Shown in pieces: positions 51,669-61,878 of a stretch of DNA of 64,000 nt. Position 1 is the stretch's first letter, and each line of letters starts with the position of its first letter. The position numbers and the translations under genes are program-made. This stretch comes from Poriferisodalis sp965208555 (GTDB taxonomy: Bacteria > Actinomycetota > Acidimicrobiia > Acidimicrobiales > Poriferisodalaceae): the NCBI RefSeq assembly GCF_965208555.1, contig NZ_OZ242342.1, positions 1,860,001-1,924,000 on the forward strand. Reading direction: 5' to 3'. The notes under the pieces are model-generated. The model did no database searches. It was not told the origin of the DNA and worked only from the letters and a program-made list of their open reading frames with translations.

Positions 51669-52088
51669 ATGAGCGAACAACCAAGACGACCGCCGTCCGC
51701 CTCAGAGCGCAACCGGGCGCTCTATGTCATCTCGGTGGCGGCCGAGCTCGCCGGCGTGCATGCCCAGACGCTGCGCATCTACGAACGCAAGGGTCTGCTG
51801 GCTCCAGCACGCACCTCTGGCGGCAGCCGTCGCTACAGCGACCGCGACATTGCCATGCTGAATCGGATCAGTCAGCTCACCAGCGAGGGCCTCAACCTGG
51901 CGGGCGTCAAGCGCGTGCTGGAACTGGAGGAGCGCGTGGCGGCGTTGGAGCGCAAGCTGGCCGACATGCAGAGCGAGGCAGCAGCCTTGGTGGCCGAGAC
52001 GCACCGCCAGTACCGGCGTGACCTGGTGCCGTTGCCGCAGACCGATCTCATCCCGCGGCCCGGAACAGGCCCGAATCGTCCAACTTGA
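51669..52088 (+). CDS. hspR: MerR-family heat-shock repressor HspR
   Basis: A 139-residue repressor. The MerR helix-turn-helix is YVISVAAELAGVHAQTLRIY followed by ERKGLLAPARTSGGSRRYSD. A leucine-rich coiled coil (LELEERVAALERKLADM) follows. It is the last gene of the dnaK operon, the standard actinobacterial HspR autoregulatory arrangement. Its stop codon lies inside the HAIR-like operator of clpB. Confidence 0.93.
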   Translation: MSEQPRRPPSASERNRALYVISVAAELAGVHAQTLRIYERKGLLAPARTSGGSRRYSDRDIAMLNRISQLTSEGLNLAGVKRVLELEERVAALERKLADMQSEAAALVAETHRQYRRDLVPLPQTDLIPRPGTGPNRPT

Positions 52089-52118
52089 GTATATTGTTAT
52101 CAAGTTTTTTGATATAAT
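52084..52118 (+). promoter_or_regulatory. HAIR-like operator and clpB promoter
   Basis: CTTGAGT (52084-52090), seven bases, then TATCAAG (52098-52104) matches the HspR operator CTTGAGT-N7-ACTCAAG with two mismatches in the right arm. A perfect -10 TATAAT is at 52113-52118. The first clpB codon is only seven bases further on, which predicts transcription starting at or next to the ATG. No convincing -35 is seen at normal spacing. Confidence 0.65.
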
Positions 52119-52125
52119 CAGAGTC

Positions 52126-54738
<2,613 letters not shown>

Positions 54739-54851
54739 CCGGTCCGTCGACAGGCCGAATCGGCCGGAAATCCGGCGGTCCCGGAGGGGTCAGTCCCTAG
54801 ACTGATTTGGTGACGACCAAGGCATCCTGCCGGCGGGCGATCAGCTGAATC

Positions 54852-56132
54852 ATGCCCGGCTCGATCGTCGTAGGAATGCAATGGGGCGATGAGGGCAAGG
54901 GCCGCATCGTCGACGTCGTCGCAAAGGAATGCCAGCACGTCGTCCGCTACCAGGGCGGCCACAACGCGGGGCACAGGATCGTCGTCGACGGCGAGACATT
55001 CGCCCTGCAGCTCATTCCCAGCGGTGTGCTCTACAACCACGTGACGCCGATCATCGGCAACGGCGTGGTCGTCAATCCTTGGGTGCTGATCGACGAAATC
55101 GACATGCTCAGTGGGCGAGGCGTCGACTGCAGCAGGCTGATGCTGAGCCCCGCGTCGCACCTCGTACTCCCGTACCACCAGATCGCCGACGAGCTGTCAG
55201 AAGCACAGCGAGGTGACGCAAAGCTGGGCACGACGAAACGCGGCATCGGACCCGCCTACGCCGACAAGGCCGCACGGGTCGGCCTGCGTGTCGAGGATCT
55301 GCTTGAGCCGGCAACGCTGCGCGAGCGGCTTGCGGCTGTGCTCGCCGACCGCAACGACTACCTGCGCCAGGTGCACGACCATCCCGGCGTCGACCCGGGC
55401 GAGCTCGCTGATCGGCTGATCGATGAGGTGGCGCCCCGCCTCGCGCCGTACATCGGCGACACGGTGGGCTGGCTGCACGAGGCGCTGCATGCGGGTGAGC
55501 GGGTCCTGTTCGAGGGTGCCCAGGCCACCTTCTTGGACCTCGACCACGGGACCTACCCCTTTGTGACCTCGTCGAATCCGGTGGCGGGCTTTGCCCTGGT
55601 CGGCTCGGGCATCGGTCCTGGCGCCATTGACCAGGTCATCGGCATCGCCAAGGCGTACACCACCCGCGTCGGTTCGGGCCCCTTCGTGACCGAGCTGCAC
55701 GACGAGATCGGCGACCAGCTGGTGGAGCGAGGCGCTGAGTTCGGTACCAACACCGGGCGCCGCCGCCGCTGCGGCTGGTTCGATGCCGTGATGGGCCGGC
55801 AGGCGGTGCGCCTCAACGCCTGCACCGAGATTGCGCTCACGAAGCTTGACGTGCTCGACGAACTCGACTCGATCAAAGTCTGCGTGGCGTACGAAGTCGA
55901 CGGCCAGCGCTACGACTACCTACCGCACCTGCGCTCGCTGCATGATCGGGCGGTGCCGGTGTGGGCCACGCTGCCGGGCTGGAAGACGCCGCTCGACAAG
56001 GTGACCGAACGGTGGCAGCTGCCGCGGCAGGCCGTCGACTACATCGTCTTTCTCGAACGCCAGCTTGGTCTGCCGATCCGGTATGTCTGCGTCGGCCCCG
56101 GCCGCGAGCAGTACATCAAGTTCGCAGCGTGA
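54852..56132 (+). CDS. purA: adenylosuccinate synthetase
   Basis: A 426-residue enzyme that converts IMP and aspartate to adenylosuccinate with GTP. It opens GSIVVGMQWGDEGKGRIVD, then YQGGHNAGHRIV, GTTKRGIGPAYADK and TNTGRRRRCGWFDAV. A -10-like TAGACT lies at 54798-54803. The stop codon lies within the first copy of a 29-base tandem repeat. It heads a run of de novo purine genes. Confidence 0.97.
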   Translation: MPGSIVVGMQWGDEGKGRIVDVVAKECQHVVRYQGGHNAGHRIVVDGETFALQLIPSGVLYNHVTPIIGNGVVVNPWVLIDEIDMLSGRGVDCSRLMLSPASHLVLPYHQIADELSEAQRGDAKLGTTKRGIGPAYADKAARVGLRVEDLLEPATLRERLAAVLADRNDYLRQVHDHPGVDPGELADRLIDEVAPRLAPYIGDTVGWLHEALHAGERVLFEGAQATFLDLDHGTYPFVTSSNPVAGFALVGSGIGPGAIDQVIGIAKAYTTRVGSGPFVTELHDEIGDQLVERGAEFGTNTGRRRRCGWFDAVMGRQAVRLNACTEIALTKLDVLDELDSIKVCVAYEVDGQRYDYLPHLRSLHDRAVPVWATLPGWKTPLDKVTERWQLPRQAVDYIVFLERQLGLPIRYVCVGPGREQYIKFAA

Positions 56133-56210
56133 GCTGCGACATTGGATGCAGTGCAGCGTGAGCTGCGACATCGGATACAGCGCAGCGTGAGCTGCGAGAT
56201 CGGGTCCGGC
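56124..56210. repeat. three tandem 29-base repeats after purA
   Basis: The unit GCAGCGTGAGCTGCGA continues with CATTGGATGCAGT (copy 1, 56124-56152), CATCGGATACAGC (copy 2, 56153-56181) and GATCGGGTCCGGC (copy 3, 56182-56210). Copy 1 includes the last codons and TGA of purA; later copies are increasingly diverged. Each contains the short palindrome GCAGCGTGAGCTGC. There are no spacers, so this is not CRISPR. Tandem duplication of the purA 3' end is the simplest reading. Confidence 0.85.
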
Positions 56211-56236
56211 GCTTGGAGCCGGGCTGAGTCAGGGAT

Positions 56237-57532
56237 GTGCCGGTGAGAGTGTGTGTTGTCGGCCAGGGCGGGCGAGAGCACGCATTCGCTGAGACGCTGC
56301 GCCGGACCGCCGATGTCGTGGTCACACCGGGCAATGCCGGCATCGAGGGCAGCGTTGCGATACCGCCGGGCGACATCGACGCCGACTTGTTCGTGATCGG
56401 TCCCGAAGGACCCCTGGCCGACGGCCTGGCCGACCGGCTGCGCGCAGATGGGCGGCTCGTGTTCGGCCCGGGCGCCGACGGCGCTGCGCTCGAGGGCTCC
56501 AAGGCGTGGATGAAGGAAGTGGTGAGTGCGGCGGGCGTTCCGACTGCCGCGTACCGGACGTTCGACGGGGAGGAGGCGAGCCGCCGCGAGGCGCATGCCT
56601 ACTTGGAGACGCTGCCGCCTCCGTACGTCATCAAGACCAGCGGGCTGGCTGCGGGCAAGGGTGTGCTGGTCACCGATGAGCTGGCCGCAGCGCATGCTGA
56701 CATCGACGCCAAGCTGGATGGCACTGCCTTCGGAGACGCCGGACGCCGCATCGTCATCGAGGAAGGACTGGTGGGCCCGGAGGTCTCGCTGTTCGCGATC
56801 TGTGACGGCCGCCGTGCCGTGCTGCTGCCGACGGCGGTGCGCGATCACAAGCGCCTGGGCGACGGTGACTCGGGGCCGAACACCGGCGGGATGGGCTGCG
56901 TCTCGCCGCTGGCCGATGTCGATCGGGCGACCTGTGCTGATCTGGGCGCGCTGGCGTTCGAGCCGACGCTGGCCGAGTTGCAGCGCCGGGGCGTCGACTA
57001 CCGCGGCGTGCTGTACGCGGGCTTCATGCTGACGCCACGCGGGCCTCGGCTGCTGGAGTTCAACGTCCGATTCGGCGATCCTGAGGCGCAGGTCACGTTG
57101 CCACGCGTCCAAGGCGACCTCGCCGAGCTGCTGGCCGCGGCGGCAGCGGGGGAGTCGGACGACCGCATCGATGTGTCCGACGACGCCATGGTGTGCGTCG
57201 TCTGCGCGGCCGAGGGATACCCGAGCGACCCGCGGGCCGGCGATCTCATCACAGGGATCGAGCATGCCCGGGCGATGCCCGGCGTGACGGTTTTCTGTGC
57301 GGGCGTCGGACCCTGCGACGATCCATCAACGCCGCCCGGTTCGCTCGTGACGGCCGGCGGCCGTGTGCTGAACGTGTGCGGCCGCGGGCCGGACGTGGCT
57401 GCCGCCCGCCGCCGAGCGTACGAAGCTGTCCGCTGCATCAGCTGGCCTGGGATGACCTACCGCACCGACATCGCCGCTGCGGAAATCTCCCCGCTGCCCC
57501 CTCGGGGCGGCGAGACTCAACGACGGAGCTGA
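56237..57532 (+). CDS. purD: phosphoribosylamine-glycine ligase
   Basis: A 431-residue ATP-grasp enzyme, the second step of purine synthesis. It opens VRVCVVGQGGREHAFAETLR, then VIKTSGLAAGKGVLVTDELA, SGPNTGGMGCVSPLAD and LLEFNVRFGDPEAQV. GTG at 56237 gives the normal N-terminus. It begins 27 bases after the tandem repeats. Confidence 0.96.
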   Translation: MPVRVCVVGQGGREHAFAETLRRTADVVVTPGNAGIEGSVAIPPGDIDADLFVIGPEGPLADGLADRLRADGRLVFGPGADGAALEGSKAWMKEVVSAAGVPTAAYRTFDGEEASRREAHAYLETLPPPYVIKTSGLAAGKGVLVTDELAAAHADIDAKLDGTAFGDAGRRIVIEEGLVGPEVSLFAICDGRRAVLLPTAVRDHKRLGDGDSGPNTGGMGCVSPLADVDRATCADLGALAFEPTLAELQRRGVDYRGVLYAGFMLTPRGPRLLEFNVRFGDPEAQVTLPRVQGDLAELLAAAAAGESDDRIDVSDDAMVCVVCAAEGYPSDPRAGDLITGIEHARAMPGVTVFCAGVGPCDDPSTPPGSLVTAGGRVLNVCGRGPDVAAARRRAYEAVRCISWPGMTYRTDIAAAEISPLPPRGGETQRRS

Positions 57533-57535
57533 TCG

Positions 57536-58000
57536 ATGCCGGGGAGCACTGTGATGAAGGTCGCCATCTTGATGGGATCGCCGAACGATGAGTCGAAGAT
57601 GGCACCCGCCGCCGAGATGCTCGACAGGTTCGGCATCTCCCATGTCACCGAGGTGATGAGCGCTCACCGCACGCCTGCCGCGGTGGCATCGTTCGCAACC
57701 GGGGCGCGCGACGCCGGCTTCGCTGCGGTCATCTGCGGAGCCGGCATGGCGGCACATCTGGCCGGCGTGGTGGCCGCGCATACCACCTTGCCGGTGATCG
57801 GCGTGCCGCTCAGCGGCGGCCTCGCCGACGGCCTCGACGCGTTGCTGTCCACGGTGCAGATGCCCAAGGGCATCCCGGTCGCGACCGTGGCGGTGAACGG
57901 CTCGGCAAATGCGGCCGTGCTGGTCGTCGAGATGCTGGCGGTGACTGATCCGGGGCTCGCCGACCGCTTGGACGAGTTCCGCGCCGCTGGTGCCCGGTGA
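57536..58000 (+). CDS. purE: N5-carboxyaminoimidazole ribonucleotide mutase
   Basis: A 154-residue class I PurE, which rearranges N5-CAIR to CAIR. The motif MGSPNDESKMAPAAEMLDRF replaces the common 'MGSxSD' form with SPND. EVMSAHRTPAAV and ICGAGMAAHLAGVVAAHT are normal. ATG 57536 and ATG 57554 are both possible starts. No purK is in the window. The 3' end is eight bases from the purB ATG. Confidence 0.94.
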   Translation: MPGSTVMKVAILMGSPNDESKMAPAAEMLDRFGISHVTEVMSAHRTPAAVASFATGARDAGFAAVICGAGMAAHLAGVVAAHTTLPVIGVPLSGGLADGLDALLSTVQMPKGIPVATVAVNGSANAAVLVVEMLAVTDPGLADRLDEFRAAGAR

Positions 58001-58007
58001 CATCGAT

Positions 58008-59438
58008 ATGAGCCGGGACGTCATCCCCAACGTCCTGGCGACGCGCTACGCCTCGGCCGAGATGGCCGAACTGTGGTCACCCCGCCACAAGGTCATCCTC
58101 GAACGGCGGCTGTGGATAGCAGTGCTCGAAGCGCAGCGAGAAGCGGGTGTCGATGTGCCCGACGGCGCGCTGGACGCGTATCGCGATGCCGTCACCCACG
58201 TCGATCTCGACTCGATCACCGAGCGGGAACGGATCACGCGCCATGACGTGAAGGCGCGCATCGAGGAATTCTGTGCGCTGGCCGGCTACCAGCAGATCCA
58301 TCGCGCGATGACCTCGCGCGATGTCACCGAGAACGTCGAGCAATGCCAGGTCAAAGCAGCGTTGGGTTTGGTTGCCGAGCGCATGGCGGCGTTCATCGTG
58401 CGCATCGCGGCACTGGCGAGCGCCCATCGGAATCTCGTGATGACGGCGCGCACGCACAATGTGCCGGCGCAGGCCACCACGCTGGGAAAGCGCTGGGCCA
58501 CGATCGGCACCGAGGCGGCCGTGTCGCTCGCACGCATCGAAGAGCTCGTCGCGCGTTACCCGTTGCGCGGCATCCGCGGGCCGGTGGGCACGCAGCAGGA
58601 CATGCTCGAGCTGGTGGGTGGCGACCGGGCGGCCCTGGACCGCCTGGAGCGCCGCATCGCCGACGAGCTGGGCTTCGAACGTGTGCTCGGCTCCGGCGGG
58701 CAGATCTATCCCCGCTCGCTCGACCTCGACGTCGTCGCAGCGCTGGTTGCCGCGGCGGCGCCGCTCGGCAACCTGGCACTCACCGTGCGGCTCGGCGCCG
58801 GTCACGAGCTGGTGACCGAGGGCTTCGCTGCGGGCCAAGTCGGTTCGTCGGCAATGCCGCACAAGATGAACACCCGCTCGTGCGAGCGAATCACCGGCCT
58901 GCTGACCATCCTGCGAGGGCACCTGACGATGGCCTCACAGCTCGCCGGTGATCAATGGGACGAAGGCGATGTGAGCTGCTCGGTCGTGCGTCGCATCGTG
59001 CTCCCCGACGCGTTCTTCGCGCTCGACGGAGCACTGGAGACTGCCTTCAGCGTCATGGACGGCTTCGCCGTCTTCCCGGCCCGGATCGAAGCCGAGCTGG
59101 CCGCGTACCTGCCGTTTCTTGCCACCACTCGCCTGTTGGCTGCTGCCGTGGCAGCGGGCGCCGGCCGCGAGGAAGCGCACGAGCGCATCGGTGCCCATGC
59201 AACTGCGGCGGTCTTGGCGCTTCGCGAGGGCACCGTCGACCGCAACGATCTCGCGGCCCGCATCGTTGCAGACCCCGATCTGCAGCTCAGTGCGGATGAG
59301 GTCGCGGCGGCGCTCGCGGATCCGGCGTCGTTCAGCGGCCGTGCCGGCGATCACGTCGACGAGTTCGTGGCCGCTGCGGGCAAGGTGGCGCAGCGGTACG
59401 GCGCCGCGGTCGACTACGAGCCCGGCCCGGTGCTGTGA
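58008..59438 (+). CDS. purB: adenylosuccinate lyase
   Basis: A 476-residue fumarase-superfamily lyase acting twice in purine synthesis, on SAICAR and adenylosuccinate. Landmarks are RHDVKARIEEFC, MTSRDVTENVEQCQ, ARTHNVPAQATTLGKRW and the signature GSSAMPHKMNTRSCERI. ATG at 58008 has GGTGA upstream; a GTG at 57990 would overlap purE. Confidence 0.96.
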   Translation: MSRDVIPNVLATRYASAEMAELWSPRHKVILERRLWIAVLEAQREAGVDVPDGALDAYRDAVTHVDLDSITERERITRHDVKARIEEFCALAGYQQIHRAMTSRDVTENVEQCQVKAALGLVAERMAAFIVRIAALASAHRNLVMTARTHNVPAQATTLGKRWATIGTEAAVSLARIEELVARYPLRGIRGPVGTQQDMLELVGGDRAALDRLERRIADELGFERVLGSGGQIYPRSLDLDVVAALVAAAAPLGNLALTVRLGAGHELVTEGFAAGQVGSSAMPHKMNTRSCERITGLLTILRGHLTMASQLAGDQWDEGDVSCSVVRRIVLPDAFFALDGALETAFSVMDGFAVFPARIEAELAAYLPFLATTRLLAAAVAAGAGREEAHERIGAHATAAVLALREGTVDRNDLAARIVADPDLQLSADEVAAALADPASFSGRAGDHVDEFVAAAGKVAQRYGAAVDYEPGPVL

Positions 59439-59516
59439 GCCAGGTGGTGAGCGGCGCAGCGCCGACCGACGATGACACGCCAGCAATGACAAGCCAGCAA
59501 GGACGAAAGGGCCGAT

Positions 59517-60422
59517 GTGAGCGAGCTTGAGCTAGTGCACCGCGGGAAGGTGCGCGAGATGTACCGCGTCGACGACCGCCATCTGCTGATGGTCGCAAGC
59601 GACCGCATCTCGGCCTTCGATGTGGTGTTCGACGAACCCGTGCCGGACAAGGGCCGCGTGCTGACGGCCATGACGGCGTGGTGGTCAACCTGGCTCGGCG
59701 ACATCGCGCCGACCCATGTGGTCTCGGGCGATCCCAGCGACTTCCCAGCGGCAGCACGGCGACCTGAATGGGCCGGGCGAGCGCTCCTCGTCCGCCGCGC
59801 GGAGATGCTGCCGATCGAATGCATCGTGCGCGGGTACATCACCGGCTCGGCATGGAAGGAGTACCGGCAGCACGGCACCATGCACGACGAGCCGCTGCCG
59901 GCCGGCCTGCTCGAGTCGCAGCAGCTCGATGAACCCGTCTTCACGCCATCCACCAAAGCGACCGATGGCCACGACGTGAACATCTCATTCGCCGCAGCCG
60001 CCGAGCTGGTCGGCGACGAGGCGGCTGCGGCCGCCCGCCAAGTGTGCGTTGATGCCTACAGCACGGCGGCGGCCCATGCCTCGGAGCGGGGGATCATCAT
60101 CGCGGACACCAAGTTCGAGCTCGGCTACGTGGACGGCACCCTGGTCATCGCGGATGAGTGGCTCACACCCGATTCGTCTCGTTTCTGGCCCAAGGATCAC
60201 TGGCAGCCAGGTGCATCGCCTCCGTCGCTCGACAAGCAGCCGGTGCGTGACGCCACCGAAGCCACCGGCTGGAACAAGGAACCGCCCCCGCCCCCGCTGC
60301 CGGCAGAGGTGGTTGCGGCTACGCGCGCCCGCTACATCGAGGCGTACGAGACGCTGACCGGCGAGTCGTTCGATGACTGGCTGACGCATCCGGGCGTACG
60401 GGCCGGAGCCGTCGCTTCATGA
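59517..60422 (+). CDS. purC: SAICAR synthetase
   Basis: A 301-residue enzyme that ligates aspartate to CAIR. It opens HRGKVREMYRVDDRHLLMVA and SDRISAFDVVFDEPVPDKG. LPIECIVRGYITGSAWKEY and IIADTKFELGYVDGTLVIADE are the family motifs. Start GTG at 59517. The stop overlaps the purS ATG. Confidence 0.96.
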   Translation: MSELELVHRGKVREMYRVDDRHLLMVASDRISAFDVVFDEPVPDKGRVLTAMTAWWSTWLGDIAPTHVVSGDPSDFPAAARRPEWAGRALLVRRAEMLPIECIVRGYITGSAWKEYRQHGTMHDEPLPAGLLESQQLDEPVFTPSTKATDGHDVNISFAAAAELVGDEAAAAARQVCVDAYSTAAAHASERGIIIADTKFELGYVDGTLVIADEWLTPDSSRFWPKDHWQPGASPPSLDKQPVRDATEATGWNKEPPPPPLPAEVVAATRARYIEAYETLTGESFDDWLTHPGVRAGAVAS

Positions 60423-60691
60423 ATCGCTGGGACGTTCTGGTGGAGGTCTCGCCACGCGCCGAGATCGCAGATCCGGCCGGGACCACGATTGAACGGGCTC
60501 TCGCCGCGCTGGGCTTTGCCGGCGTGAGCGGGGTCAGGGTCGGCAAGGCCATCCGCATGGAGGTCGCTGCAGCGGATGCGTCCGAAGCGCGTTCGGTCAC
60601 CGAGCAGATGTGCGACCGCCTGCTGGCGAACCCGGTGATCGAAGACGCCCGCATCGAACTGCGCGCTGCAGTGCCTGATCGCAGCCCGTGA
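60419..60691 (+). CDS. purS: FGAM synthase subunit PurS
   Basis: A 90-residue PurS: VLVEVSPRAEIADPAGTTIE, then GVSGVRVGKAIRMEV and a CDRLLANPVIEDARIEL ending. It bridges PurL and PurQ in the three-part FGAM synthase. It overlaps purC and purQ by four bases on each side. Confidence 0.95.
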   Translation: MNRWDVLVEVSPRAEIADPAGTTIERALAALGFAGVSGVRVGKAIRMEVAAADASEARSVTEQMCDRLLANPVIEDARIELRAAVPDRSP

Positions 60692-61398
60692 GTGTCCCCA
60701 CGAATGCCCCGGCGAGCGTCCCGATGAGTGTCACCGTCGGTGTCGTTCAGTTCCCCGGCACGAACTGCGATCTCGACACACTCGACGCGCTGGGAGAACT
60801 GGGAACTCGAACGGCGCTCTTGCGCAGTGACGAAACCTCGCTCGCAGGTGTGGATGCTGTCGTCATTCCGGGTGGATTCGCGCACGGCGACTACCTGCGC
60901 ACCGGTGCAATCGCCCGCTTCTCGCCGATCATGGACGCCGTGGCATCGTTCGCGGCCGCCGGCGGTCCGGTTGTCGGGATATGCAATGGATTTCAGGTAT
61001 TGACCGAGGCAGGCCTGCTGCCCGGAGCACTTCGCCCCAATGCGGGGCTGTCGTTTCTGTGCCAGCCGCAGCACGTCGTCATGGCGTCCGTTGACCATGT
61101 GCTGGGGCATGGGCTGTCGCCGTCAGATGTATTGAGCATTCCCATCAATCACTTTGAAGGGAACTACGTGTGTGACCAGTCGACGTTGCAATGTATGCGT
61201 CAAAAGGGCCAAGTAGTGATGCGATACGTCGACAACCCGAATGGATCGGTCGACGACATTGCCGGCATCTGCAACGAAACGGGCAATGTCGTGGGGCTCA
61301 TGCCCCACCCCGAACGGGCAACGTCGGAGTTATTGGGCTCTACGGATGGACGAAGACTGCTTGAAGCGTTGATATATGCAGCAAGCCGGACGGTGTGA
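60688..61398 (+). CDS. purQ: FGAM synthase glutaminase subunit PurQ
   Basis: A 236-residue class I glutamine amidotransferase. The N-terminus shows VGVVQFPGTNCDLDTLDAL, the nucleophile cysteine is in GGPVVGICNGFQVLTEAGLL, and the His-Glu pair is in GLMPHPERATSELLG. GTG at 60688 overlaps purS. The 3' half is visibly lower in GC than the rest of the purine cluster. It is convergent with the gene at 61403. Confidence 0.95.
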   Translation: MSVPTNAPASVPMSVTVGVVQFPGTNCDLDTLDALGELGTRTALLRSDETSLAGVDAVVIPGGFAHGDYLRTGAIARFSPIMDAVASFAAAGGPVVGICNGFQVLTEAGLLPGALRPNAGLSFLCQPQHVVMASVDHVLGHGLSPSDVLSIPINHFEGNYVCDQSTLQCMRQKGQVVMRYVDNPNGSVDDIAGICNETGNVVGLMPHPERATSELLGSTDGRRLLEALIYAASRTV

Positions 61399-61402
61399 AG
61401 TG

Positions 61403-61804
61403 TCAGCCGCCCCGTGTAATGCCCGCACGGGCCAGCATGTCGGCTGCGACGCCGAACTCACGCCATGTGGCGTACTGAATTCCCTTGCGCCGGCCGTAGT
61501 TGGCGGCATGAGTGACAAAACCCTCTTCCACGGAGGCCATATCGGGCTCTACCTGGAGCGCTTCGATGGCTGCCTCGATGTCCCGACGCTCCTGCATCAG
61601 CAGCAAGCGCTTAATCGGCTTTGCCTCGGCAATCTGGGCGTCGATTGCGTCCTTCTTGGCGTTCAGCGATTCTGCGCTCTGCCTGCGACCTGGCCGGGGC
61701 CGGTGCGTTTCGAGGGCTTCAAGATAATCCCGCACTGCTGCAGCCTCGATGCGACCCGCGGCAATAGCAGCTTTGTGTTCGTCCGACATGGTTCGTTCGC
61801 TCAT
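61403..61804 (-). CDS. conserved actinobacterial protein of unknown function
   Basis: A 133-residue helical protein. The N-terminus reads MSDEHKAAIAAGRIEAAAVRD, a basic stretch RPRPGRRQSAESLNAKKDAI leads into a probable coiled coil, and the C-terminus is GRRKGIQYATWREFGVAADM followed by LARAGI. I recognise this overall pattern as a common uncharacterised actinobacterial protein, but no function is known to me. The C-terminal motif could be a small DNA-binding module. It lies inverted between purQ and purL, splitting the purine cluster. Confidence 0.7.
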   Translation of the reverse strand: MSERTMSDEHKAAIAAGRIEAAAVRDYLEALETHRPRPGRRQSAESLNAKKDAIDAQIAEAKPIKRLLLMQERRDIEAAIEALQVEPDMASVEEGFVTHAANYGRRKGIQYATWREFGVAADMLARAGITRGG

Positions 61805-61878
61805 GACGTCTGTATAGCACGGCGTCTTCCGCTCTCCAATGAATCCAATGAACCTGTTTCCACCGAATATGGATTGTT

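Noticed and set aside
49446..51680. Long open frame antisense to dnaK, grpE and dnaJ
   Set aside because: It crosses three well-defined genes on the other strand and shows no protein family pattern.
54739..54851. Purine riboswitch before purA
   Set aside because: I could not find the conserved three-way junction core; only a -10-like TAGACT and small GC-rich hairpins are visible.
56124..56210. Short CRISPR array
   Set aside because: The three 29-base units are directly adjacent with no spacers, and no cas gene is present.
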